Shown piece by piece: positions 6,053 through 12,781 of a DNA stretch of 42,498 nucleotides; the first letter of the stretch is position 1; each line of letters opens with the position of its first letter. This DNA comes from Clostridia bacterium. GTDB taxonomy: Bacteria > Bacillota > Clostridia > Oscillospirales > Acutalibacteraceae. Location of the stretch: assembly GCA_017436255.1 (NCBI GenBank), contig JAFSDK010000007.1:1-42498 (forward strand). The letters run 5' to 3'. The translations under genes were made by a program, and so were the position numbers. Under the pieces are notes generated by a model. The model ran no database searches, was not told the origin of the DNA, and saw only the letters and a list, made by a program, of their open reading frames with translations.

Positions 6053-6817
6053 TTATTGTGAAGCCTGAATAAGCGTTGAAATAGTAGCGCCAGAGGACAC
6101 ACCGTGATATTCTTGCGAACTTCTCCATGTGCCTGTATCGAAGGAACCAGTTGTCGTTCCGCCGACATATCCAACTACCTGTGCTGTACCAACATACATT
6201 TCCTCTCCGATTTGTACCCACTCGGAATTTGTGGAAGGCTTTGTAAATACCATAGCATATACAGGCGGGTAATCGTTATATGATACACGGTCAAAATTAG
6301 CAGTTGTTAAATACAGAGTCATCTCACATCCACGATAGGTTGTTCTGCCAACCCTGTATGAATCACCCGTGCTTGTGCTTCCATCAATATTTTCTCGCTT
6401 AATGATGCAAGTAACATCAACGTGCGTTCCGTTGACTTCTAACGAAAGTTCTCCGTCGAACAAATCTAATAAAAGCGTGGTGTCGTCACTTGATGAACCG
6501 GCAACATTACCTATATAGGATGCCGTCCACGCTCTGCTTCCGTCATAATTATCATCCATAGCACCAGTAAGTGTCGCATAGTCGGTCGAACTGTTTAGGA
6601 TTTCGAGGAACTTCTGCGCAAGAGACTTGGTCACTTCTTCGGTTTCTTCGTCGGTAATGTCAGAAAATTTAAAGTCCGTAACTGTGACAGGAAATTTAGT
6701 TTCTGCCGGCGCAAGTGAATCTGCAGCATAGTGCCATGTAGCAAAAACGCCTCCGGTAGTGGCAAGAAGAAATAAACAGCACAGAAACGCCGTATATCGC
6801 ACTATACTTCTGCCCAT
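6053..6817 (-). CDS. SipW-dependent secreted protein, TasA/TapA-type signal
   Basis: 254 residues from the ATG at 6817, fixed by GAGGAGG 7 bases upstream; the open frame continues upstream only through sipW. The N-terminus (1-30) is a SipW-type signal: basic start, hydrophobic core FLCCLFLLATTGGVFATW and cleavage region near WHYAAD. The mature part is beta-rich and acidic, ends near the stop in a Gly/Ser-rich region, and has no catalytic motif. Its start overlaps the end of sipW by 16 bases, implying translational coupling. By analogy with tapA-sipW-tasA it should be exported, processed by the adjacent SipW and join a surface fibre. The exact family of the mature domain is not clear. Confidence 0.8.
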   Translation of the reverse strand: MGRSIVRYTAFLCCLFLLATTGGVFATWHYAADSLAPAETKFPVTVTDFKFSDITDEETEEVTKSLAQKFLEILNSSTDYATLTGAMDDNYDGSRAWTASYIGNVAGSSSDDTTLLLDLFDGELSLEVNGTHVDVTCIIKRENIDGSTSTGDSYRVGRTTYRGCEMTLYLTTANFDRVSYNDYPPVYAMVFTKPSTNSEWVQIGEEMYVGTAQVVGYVGGTTTGSFDTGTWRSSQEYHGVSSGATISTLIQASQ

Positions 6818-7623
6818 TCGTATTCCTCCTCTGTTACTTCTTCCTGCAACTGATTCGAAAAAGCAGAAATACGTTCCCCCGTTGCTTCTTTTATCTTCTT
6901 TTCTACAATCGGCGTTACTACCATAGAAAAGATTACCAGCAGTACACACAGCCATCCGGCAGGCGACTGTAAAAACAATATGAAGCTACCGATAAACGGA
7001 ATACGAGTGCCCTTGTAAATTCCTTGCATTTGGTTATAAAGCACAGGAAACTTGTCCGGATTTTCTACCGCATCGCCTTGCAATAAGAAATGCCGTTCGT
7101 TTGGATGTTGTTCATTCGGCTCTTCAATGCCAACAATACGGTGAATCACATACATATCGTCTCTTTTGTAGACAACGATATCATATAATTTCAACTCGTT
7201 CTCTGCGGGAAGATGGCGACAAATCACCATATCGAACATTTGAAATTGATTATCGAGTTTATTATCAAACAGATATTTGTTATCCGGGTGCTTTTGCGAC
7301 ATAGACTCACTCTTTACCACCTTAATAGATGGGATTCCGTTGGCAGGCCTATCATCGTTTACACGGACATAGATAGCAAAAATGAAAGTGCATACAAACA
7401 CCGCACAAAGCAACAGCGATACAATTCTGCTAATCCAAAGCAAAGCTCGACTTTCCGTTTTCTTCTTATTCAGTTGTTTTTTTATTGTTTCATCTCTGTG
7501 CCCAAAACGAATTAGTTCTAACTCCATTCTGGTAATGGAGGTGATCAAATAGGTGAACATTGCCGTCAGCAACGTAAACACAATAAAACACAGGATAAAG
7601 ACATAAATGTCATACGACGTCAT
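6802..7623 (-). CDS. sipW: SipW-like type I signal peptidase
   Basis: 273 residues from the ATG at 7623 (AGGTG 6 bases upstream; an earlier in-frame start lacks a site). Membrane helices near 5-30, 60-86 and 209-240. The S26 catalytic serine is S107 in KSESM, and the general base position is His (H161 in VIHRIVG) rather than Lys, which marks the ER-type SipW branch; the GDAVENPD motif (184-191) follows. It cleaves signal peptides of the two neighbouring SipW-type substrates. A terminator-like hairpin lies between it and the upstream substrate gene, so it is likely made at lower level by read-through. An additional N-terminal membrane segment and an acidic C-terminal tail extend it beyond the minimal family. 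Confidence 0.88.
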   Translation of the reverse strand: MTSYDIYVFILCFIVFTLLTAMFTYLITSITRMELELIRFGHRDETIKKQLNKKKTESRALLWISRIVSLLLCAVFVCTFIFAIYVRVNDDRPANGIPSIKVVKSESMSQKHPDNKYLFDNKLDNQFQMFDMVICRHLPAENELKLYDIVVYKRDDMYVIHRIVGIEEPNEQHPNERHFLLQGDAVENPDKFPVLYNQMQGIYKGTRIPFIGSFILFLQSPAGWLCVLLVIFSMVVTPIVEKKIKEATGERISAFSNQLQEEVTEEEYEWAEV

Positions 7624-7658
7624 TTCTACACCTGAATTTCTAAAGCAAAAGATAAACA

Positions 7659-7687
7659 CCGATATAGCTATTTGACGGCTATATCGG
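7659..7687 (-). terminator. Attenuating hairpin between substrate gene and sipW
   Basis: CCGATATAGC (7659-7668) pairs with GCTATATCGG (7678-7687). It follows the stop of the gene at 7702-8334 and on the minus strand is succeeded by a short T-rich stretch, so it is a moderate terminator that could let some transcripts continue into sipW. Confidence 0.6.
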
Positions 7688-7701
7688 CGTCCGATTAATA
7701 C

Positions 7702-8334
7702 TTAGTTAACAGTACCGTCTGTTACACGAGCCACAATATTACCTGCAAGAGCAGTACGGAAAGCGTCATGCTCTCCCTTAATATCTAAAACGAAGGTTTG
7801 AGAAAGAGCAATTTGATCCTTTAAGTCATCTACATCCAACTCATATGTAAAGGTACCGTCGGCATTCTTTGTCCATGCGAATGTATTATCAAGCACTCCG
7901 TTGCTGGGATTTGCAAATGTGAAAATATCAACAGCAGTTCCGGAATCAGAGTAATTACCATCGGCATCCATCTTATACTGCATGGGAGTTGTAACACCGA
8001 AATAAAGTTCAGATTCAACTGCGTTCGCTTTTATAGCCTGAGGGGCATTTGCGCTAGGTGTAAAGGTTACTTTTAAATAAACCTCTTGACCATCGTTTGA
8101 ATCGAAAACGAGTTCTGCCTCGTGGTTATCGTCTGCCTGGTCTACAGTAAGAACGAGATTGCTTTCAATTTTGTAAATACCGTATGTTCCTTCAATTACA
8201 GCATCGGTAATCGTTACCTTGCTTTCGGCATAAGCATCGATGATGTCTGTAGAACCAACATAGGACCATGTAGCATACACGCCACCAATAGTAAGCAACA
8301 TACAAAGTGCAATTAAAAGACTAAGTTTTTTCAT
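7702..8334 (-). CDS. SipW-dependent secreted protein, TasA-like
   Basis: 210 residues; AAGGAG upstream of the ATG. The signal (KKLSLLIALCMLLTIGGVYATW) has the same Gly-Gly-hydrophobic-Ala-Thr-Trp core as the protein at 6053-6817, the signature of SipW substrates. The mature chain from about residue 27 is beta-rich, acidic, has no cysteine, and contains strand repeats such as AELVFDSNDGQEVYLKVTF, consistent with a camelysin/TasA-type matrix subunit. It is first in its operon, behind a TTGATT-17-TATAAT promoter and ahead of the attenuating hairpin, as expected for the most abundant component. A structural role on the cell surface is inferred from family context. Confidence 0.82.
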   Translation of the reverse strand: MKKLSLLIALCMLLTIGGVYATWSYVGSTDIIDAYAESKVTITDAVIEGTYGIYKIESNLVLTVDQADDNHEAELVFDSNDGQEVYLKVTFTPSANAPQAIKANAVESELYFGVTTPMQYKMDADGNYSDSGTAVDIFTFANPSNGVLDNTFAWTKNADGTFTYELDVDDLKDQIALSQTFVLDIKGEHDAFRTALAGNIVARVTDGTVN

Positions 8335-8389
8335 AAATTATACAACTCCTTATTTTCTCAGAAATATTTTAATTTTGCCGAATACCTTT

Positions 8390-8418
8390 ATTATACTACT
8401 TATTTATGCATAAATCAA
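8390..8418 (-). promoter_or_regulatory. Promoter of the SipW-substrate locus
   Basis: On the minus strand TTGATT (8418-8413) and TATAAT (8395-8390) are 17 bases apart, about 55 bases before the start codon at 8334. Confidence 0.65.
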
Positions 8419-8448
8419 GGTGATTAAAAATTTTTTACAAACACACAA

Positions 8449-8478
8449 AGCCGAATGAGTTTTTACGCTCATCCGGCT
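8449..8478. repeat. Imperfect 11-bp stem-loop upstream of the SipW locus
   Basis: AGCCGAATGAG and CTCATCCGGCT pair with a single A-C mismatch. It lies upstream of the leftward promoter with no gene ending here, so it may be a leftover terminator of a lost gene. Confidence 0.45.
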
Positions 8479-8495
8479 ATACAATATGTAGATTA

Positions 8496-8508
8496 CACCT
8501 CGCTTTTG
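8496..8508. repeat. Orphan right half of a gcgaggtg terminator (repeat copy D)
   Basis: CACCTCGCTTTTG matches the right arm and tail of the terminator family, but the left arm (aaaagcgaggtg) is absent; gattac occupies its place. Downstream, ttatttacatt and the element at 8534 match the order seen after the intact terminator at 9443. A rearrangement has cut the unit inside the stem. Confidence 0.5.
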
Positions 8509-8533
8509 TTATATATATCCTTATTTACATTTC

Positions 8534-8606
8534 GTAGGGGCAGATGCCCACGACCGCCCGCAAACCCAGTAAAACCTGACAGGACGTCAAAGGCGCCGTC
8601 CACTAC
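8534..8606. repeat. 73-bp GTAGGGG element, diverged copy
   Basis: Begins GTAGGGG and ends CACTAC; the inner sequence includes gcaaacccagtaaaacctga and ggcgccgtcc. It matches the 73-bp element at 9503-9575 along its entire length with scattered changes that weaken the hairpins. No gene inside. Confidence 0.6.
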
Positions 8607-8665
8607 ATAATTTTTCAAATCGTGATACTATTATTTGTAACTCGTGGGAATTTATACTGCAATAA

Positions 8666-8694
8666 TTTACTTTTGAAATCAAAGATGTTATAAT
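8666..8694 (+). promoter_or_regulatory. Promoter of the membrane protein gene at 8716
   Basis: TTTACT and TATAAT are 17 bases apart, almost the same sequence as 4871-4899, and likewise preceded by tttatactgc. Confidence 0.65.
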
Positions 8695-8715
8695 AAATCA
8701 AAGGCGGTGATTTAG

Positions 8716-9438
8716 TTGAACGAAGAACTTAAATTACATATTAGAAAACTTCAAAGACGAGCAACGCTTTCTTTAATTGCTATCCTATCGACCATTATTT
8801 CAATCGGCTTTGGAATCTTGTTTTTGTTTGTTCCGTCCTTTGTTGCTATTATCTTTTTTGCTATTGCTACTGTTTGCATTGTATATCTCATACACAGCAG
8901 TCGTGCTGCTAAAAAAGAGGCAAAAGAAAACATTTATAAACCTATCATTTTTAATACTGATAAGAATTTTACTTTTGAAAAAATGATCAGTATCTTTGAA
9001 AATTTAACAAATGCAGAAAATCAACTGTCTACATCAGAAGATGTGCGATTTTTCCGCCTAAATAAAGTTTTCAAATTAAGAACCGTTATTTACAGAACGG
9101 ATAATTTCAACAAAAAAGATTTTGATAACGCAAAAGACCGCATCAATAAAAAGGCAAATAAAGAGTTGCATATATCGCAGTGGGTAAATCGAATGGAAGC
9201 AGGCAATATGATGCGTTTTAATATCATCTACACCGATGTATTAAACGATGCATTATATCAATTCCTTTCCCAAAATGCCAATCGAAACTTAACCAGAGTT
9301 GAGGGTATCATAAATATTGCTATTGACGGTAATCAAATTATGATTCCACCACTTTATGGCGAATGCGATTTAGCAGAAATCAGTAGATATAAAGGTGTTA
9401 TTAAATTTATAAATCAGGTTCTAGTAAACAAAAACTAA
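8716..9438 (+). CDS. Hypothetical two-helix membrane protein
   Basis: 240 residues from a TTG at 8716; GGCGGTGAT, close to a full anti-16S match, lies just upstream and no ATG is near, so the TTG start is credible. Two transmembrane helices at about 17-37 and 40-60 make a tight hairpin, then a basic linker and a soluble domain (75-240) of mixed helix and strand with no motif that I recognise. Expected topology: both termini in the cytoplasm. It is a single-gene unit bounded by a repeat-derived promoter and a palindromic terminator. It is not related in sequence to the protein at 4920-5825 despite the shared promoter and general design. Confidence 0.7.
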   Translation: MNEELKLHIRKLQRRATLSLIAILSTIISIGFGILFLFVPSFVAIIFFAIATVCIVYLIHSSRAAKKEAKENIYKPIIFNTDKNFTFEKMISIFENLTNAENQLSTSEDVRFFRLNKVFKLRTVIYRTDNFNKKDFDNAKDRINKKANKELHISQWVNRMEAGNMMRFNIIYTDVLNDALYQFLSQNANRNLTRVEGIINIAIDGNQIMIPPLYGECDLAEISRYKGVIKFINQVLVNKN

Positions 9439-9442
9439 CTAC

Positions 9443-9470
9443 AAAAGCGAGGTGATATCACCTCGCTTTT
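9443..9470 (+). terminator. Fully palindromic terminator
   Basis: AAAAGCGAGGTGATATCACC and its continuation form a perfect 28-bp palindrome ending in CGCTTTT. It follows the stop at 9438. Confidence 0.85.
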
Positions 9471-9502
9471 GTTCTATATAAATCTCTCGTTATTTACATT
9501 TT

Positions 9503-9575
9503 GTAGGGGCGGATGTCCACATCCGCCCGCAAACCCAGTAAAACCTGACGGGACGTCGAAGGCGCCGTCCCCTAC
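9503..9575. repeat. 73-bp GTAGGGG...CCCCTAC element with terminal inverted repeats
   Basis: Terminal inverted repeats GTAGGGG and CCCCTAC enclose two inner hairpins (gcggatgt against acatccgc, and ggacg near ggcgccgtcc). A diverged copy is at 8534-8606. Its size, ends and lack of coding sequence fit a REP- or MITE-like intergenic repeat. The next 57 bases hold no gene. Confidence 0.65.
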
Positions 9576-9632
9576 AACCATTTCACAATTTTGTACTGTT
9601 AGTTTCTGCGAAGAGATTTATATTTTAAATAT

Positions 9633-10736
9633 TTAAAATATAAACTTTGCAGCTAGGGTTAAAATCACAAGAAATGCAAGGTTTGCCGCCGTAAAAATGC
9701 CTATGTATTTTTTTGTTTGCTCGGGGTGCAGCAATTTAAATTCGTTAAATGTTATAAGGCTTGCCAATGATGCGATAATCGTGCCGGTACCACCTATGTT
9801 TACACCAAGCAACAAAGCGGGATAATCTGCCGTAAATCTTGAAAGCAAGATAGCCGACGGTACGTTACTTATAAACTGGCAAGACAATACCGATACAATT
9901 AGTGTATCCTTTTGAAGCAGTGATGAAATAATAGTATTTACCGCTTCTAATCGCGAAAGATTTCCGGCAAATATAAAGAAAAAGAAAAACGTGCCGAGCA
10001 AAGAATAATCCACCATCTTAAGCGAATCGCGATCAACAAAGAAAAGAATTACGGGTATAACCAACAGACCCAACAAAAACGGTATTATCCTAAAAACTAT
10101 TAGGATTGATAAAAAGAATAATGCACAATAGAGTATGGTCTTTTTAATATTTAACTTTTCGCTAAAACTGTTATCCAACGAAAATTTAATAGGCTTTATC
10201 GGTATACACGCCACTACCAAAAGTGTAACCGCAAGCAAAAATGAAGGCAACATAATTGCACAAAATTCGCCCGTTGGAATGTTAAAAAAAGAATATAGGT
10301 AAAGATTTTGCGGATTCCCAAACGGTGTAAGCATACCACCCAAATTCGCCGATATATTTTGAAGTACGAAAAGGTAGGCCATATATTTTTCTTGCTTTGT
10401 TACCGAAAGCGCAAAGTATCCGAGCGGCAAAAAGGTTATAAGTGCCATATCATTTGCAATAATCATTGAGCCAATAAACGTAATTATTACAAGCAGTAAA
10501 AACAGCAAACGTAAATTCCCTGCCATAACCACCAATTTTCGCGCAAGAATAGTAAAAAATTTAATGTTTCTCAAAGCACAAACAACGGCTAAGGTTAAAA
10601 ATAAACAAGAAAGGGTTTTCCAATCAAAATAACCAAAATATTCTTTATCCGGCGGCACCAAAAAACAGGTAATTACCGCCAAAATCGCCGCAATGCAAAA
10701 AACCGCGTTTTTCTTTATAAACTTTATCGCTTTCAA
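9633..10736 (-). CDS. SLC13/ArsB-NhaD superfamily ion transporter
   Basis: 367 residues from a TTG with GGTGAT just upstream; no nearby ATG exists. About ten hydrophobic helices cover nearly the whole chain. Signatures of the ion-transporter superfamily are visible: ANLGGMLTPFGNPQNL near 130-145, SNVPSAILL near 290-298 and GGTGTIIASLAS near 315-326, the two re-entrant loops that bind substrate and cation in divalent-anion/Na+ symporters. Likely a membrane carrier for an organic or inorganic anion; the substrate cannot be told from sequence. It lies 48 bases downstream of the MFS gene and may share its promoter. It is shorter than typical SLC13 proteins (450-500). Confidence 0.82.
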   Translation of the reverse strand: MKAIKFIKKNAVFCIAAILAVITCFLVPPDKEYFGYFDWKTLSCLFLTLAVVCALRNIKFFTILARKLVVMAGNLRLLFLLLVIITFIGSMIIANDMALITFLPLGYFALSVTKQEKYMAYLFVLQNISANLGGMLTPFGNPQNLYLYSFFNIPTGEFCAIMLPSFLLAVTLLVVACIPIKPIKFSLDNSFSEKLNIKKTILYCALFFLSILIVFRIIPFLLGLLVIPVILFFVDRDSLKMVDYSLLGTFFFFFIFAGNLSRLEAVNTIISSLLQKDTLIVSVLSCQFISNVPSAILLSRFTADYPALLLGVNIGGTGTIIASLASLITFNEFKLLHPEQTKKYIGIFTAANLAFLVILTLAAKFIF

Positions 10737-10784
10737 ACTATCACCAAACCGATATAAAAATTTACAATAGACGAATTATTAATT

Positions 10785-12008
10785 CTATGGTTTGCGTATT
10801 GTAAACGTAAGAATAAGTGCGCAAACTGCAACGGCTAAAAGCATAATAAACGGTGCTACGTATCCACCACTAAAGCCAAGTATGCTATTACTTAGATTGG
10901 CAATAAGTGCCGCTAACATTAGGTTAGCACTCATTATACTGTAGTTAACCGAGAAATGTTTTTGTCCATAAAACGCCGCAGGAAAAGCTGAAGTTATAGT
11001 TGGACAAGAACCATAGGATAAACCACACAGACAAAGTCCTATAATAAGCACAGGCAGTGAATTAAGCAGTACCGCTAAAAGGGTTACACCTGCTGCCACT
11101 ATGGTAAGGATATTTGCCGAAACCATAGTTATACGGCGTCCGAAAGCATCGAAAAATGCACCCGTTAAAATTCGACCGACACCATTACATATTGAAAGAA
11201 CACCGACAAGTGTTGTTGCTAAATCGGGCGACGCATTAACCGATATTGCAAGGTCTTTGGCAAAACTGATAACCGAGTTACCAACGGCGGTAATAAATGC
11301 CAAAAACAAAAATGCACGCCAGAAAGTAAAACTCTTTAACATTTCTATTGTTGTATAGTCGCGCACTTCGAAAATCTCTTTGCCAGCCGATTTTTTCATT
11401 TTTGGGGCAGGCAACTCTATATCTGCACCGGGCAGTTTTAAAATAAAACTTACAAGCACAATAACCAACGCAATGGTGACACCAAGTACTATATAGGTTT
11501 TCTGCCAACCAAACGTGCTGCTCTCAAACAAGGTGTTTATAACGTTACCAAGCAGAAGCGTGCTTACGCCGAAACCCATCATTAGCGCTCCCGAAGAAAG
11601 ACCCTTTTTATCAGGAAACCAAGCACAAACCGTTGAAACGATAACATTATATGAAATGCCAATACCCATACCGGCAAGTACAGCATACGTGATGTACAAA
11701 AGATATGGCGTTTTAATGCCAAGCAAACCCGACAATACAAAACCTAAACCTACCAATGCACCCGAAATGAGCAGGGTGAATCTGGGACCTATTTTTTTGC
11801 AAATAAGACTGCCCAAAAATGCACCTATGCAGAAAAAGCACATTGTTAAGGTGAAGTTAAGAGACAAAACCGAAGCATCCCATTTATATTCGGTCATAAA
11901 TGGTGTTTTTAAGATTGACCAAGCATAAAGAACACCTGAAAAAAGCATAGCGAAAACGCCTGCCACTAAATAGAACCATCTATTATTGAGATTAAAACTT
12001 TTTGTCAT
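10785..12008 (-). CDS. OFA-family MFS transporter (oxalate/formate antiporter-like)
   Basis: 407 residues; GAGGTG before the ATG. Twelve predicted membrane helices, with the N-terminal FSGVLYAWSILKTPF, GAFLGSLICKKIGPRFTLL and GMGIGISYNVIVSTVCAWFPDKKGLSSG segments characteristic of the OFA group of the major facilitator superfamily, which exchange carboxylates such as oxalate, formate or related acids. The long central loop (about 185-220) separates the two six-helix halves. It is first of a two-gene leftward unit with the SLC13-type carrier, and its promoter lies back-to-back with that of the hydrolase operon. Actual substrate unknown. Confidence 0.87.
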   Translation of the reverse strand: MTKSFNLNNRWFYLVAGVFAMLFSGVLYAWSILKTPFMTEYKWDASVLSLNFTLTMCFFCIGAFLGSLICKKIGPRFTLLISGALVGLGFVLSGLLGIKTPYLLYITYAVLAGMGIGISYNVIVSTVCAWFPDKKGLSSGALMMGFGVSTLLLGNVINTLFESSTFGWQKTYIVLGVTIALVIVLVSFILKLPGADIELPAPKMKKSAGKEIFEVRDYTTIEMLKSFTFWRAFLFLAFITAVGNSVISFAKDLAISVNASPDLATTLVGVLSICNGVGRILTGAFFDAFGRRITMVSANILTIVAAGVTLLAVLLNSLPVLIIGLCLCGLSYGSCPTITSAFPAAFYGQKHFSVNYSIMSANLMLAALIANLSNSILGFSGGYVAPFIMLLAVAVCALILTFTIRKP

Positions 12009-12033
12009 TTAAAGCACCTCACAAACTCTCAAA

Positions 12034-12062
12034 AGCATACCATAATTCTATCTTTTTTTCAA
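12034..12062 (-). promoter_or_regulatory. Promoter of the transporter pair
   Basis: On the minus strand TTGAAA (12062-12057) and TATGCT (12039-12034) with a 17-base spacer, 26 bases from the start codon. Confidence 0.55.
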
Positions 12063-12072
12063 GTGTTTGTGC

Positions 12073-12101
12073 TTGAATTCCGTTTTATAATAATATATAC
12101 T
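12073..12101 (+). promoter_or_regulatory. Promoter of the esterase/hydrolase operon
   Basis: TTGAAT and TATACT are 17 bases apart, 30 bases before the ATG at 12132. Only 10 bases separate it from the divergent promoter. Confidence 0.55.
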
Positions 12102-12131
12102 AAAACCATAATGATTCGGAGGTGCTATCAA

Positions 12132-12770
12132 ATGTCAAAAAACCTTCTTATTTTTGGCGACAGTTATTCAACCTTCAAGGGATTTATACCCGAAGGATAT
12201 TTAGCCTATTATTCCGAAAACGGACGACCCGAAACCGACGTAACCGCCGTCAACCAAACCTGGTGGTATCAGGTTGTTAACGAGGCAAAATTAAATCTCG
12301 TCTTAAATAACAGTTGGTCGGGGTCTACCATCTGCTATACGGGATATAAAAATAAAGATTGCTCCCAGACCTCATCTTTTATTCGCAGATTGCGAAATCT
12401 GATTGACGAAGGCTTCTTTGCGGAAAATAATATTGACAAAGTTTTTGTTTTCGGTGGCACTAACGACAGCTGGTGTGGCGCACCTTTGGGCGAAATTAAA
12501 AAAGATAACTGGGTAAACGATGACCTTTATAACATACTGCCGGCAATATATTGCTTTTTTGACCTATTGAAAAAGGCCCTGCCAAATGCAGAAATTTACT
12601 GCCTTATTAACACAGGGCTTAAAGAAGAAGTTGCTTTAGCTTTAAAAGATGCGGCGCAAATATATAATATAACCCCTATAGTTTTTGAAAAAATTGATAA
12701 ACAATGCGGACACCCGACAATAGAGGGTATGAGGGATATTAAAAATACCGTTTTAAAGGCTTTAAAATAA
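12132..12770 (+). CDS. SGNH/GDSL-type hydrolase
   Basis: 212 residues from the ATG at 12132, with GGAGGTG upstream; the open frame extends 23 codons further but crosses the promoter. Block I is IFGDSYST (GDS at 9-11, nucleophile Ser11), block III is GGTND (near 101-105) supplying the oxyanion Asn, and a C-terminal HPTIEGM (near 196) gives the catalytic His. No signal peptide is present, so it acts in the cytoplasm. Members of this superfamily cleave acyl esters from sugars, lipids or peptidoglycan. It shares an operon (11-base gap) with a CocE/NonD-type hydrolase. The substrate is not determinable here. Confidence 0.85.
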   Translation: MSKNLLIFGDSYSTFKGFIPEGYLAYYSENGRPETDVTAVNQTWWYQVVNEAKLNLVLNNSWSGSTICYTGYKNKDCSQTSSFIRRLRNLIDEGFFAENNIDKVFVFGGTNDSWCGAPLGEIKKDNWVNDDLYNILPAIYCFFDLLKKALPNAEIYCLINTGLKEEVALALKDAAQIYNITPIVFEKIDKQCGHPTIEGMRDIKNTVLKALK

Positions 12771-12781
12771 GGAGACTTTTT

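Noticed and set aside
6000-6221. 73-codon frame overlapping the end of the SipW substrate gene
   Set aside because: It is an alternate frame of the real gene and runs through its terminator.
81-9632. CRISPR array suspected from regularly recurring repeats
   Set aside because: The repeats are terminators and AT-rich modules at irregular distances of 1 kb or more, with genes between them and no cas genes.
12063-12131. N-terminal extension of the GDSL hydrolase
   Set aside because: The extra 23 codons cross the promoter; the GGAGGTG site sets the start at 12132.
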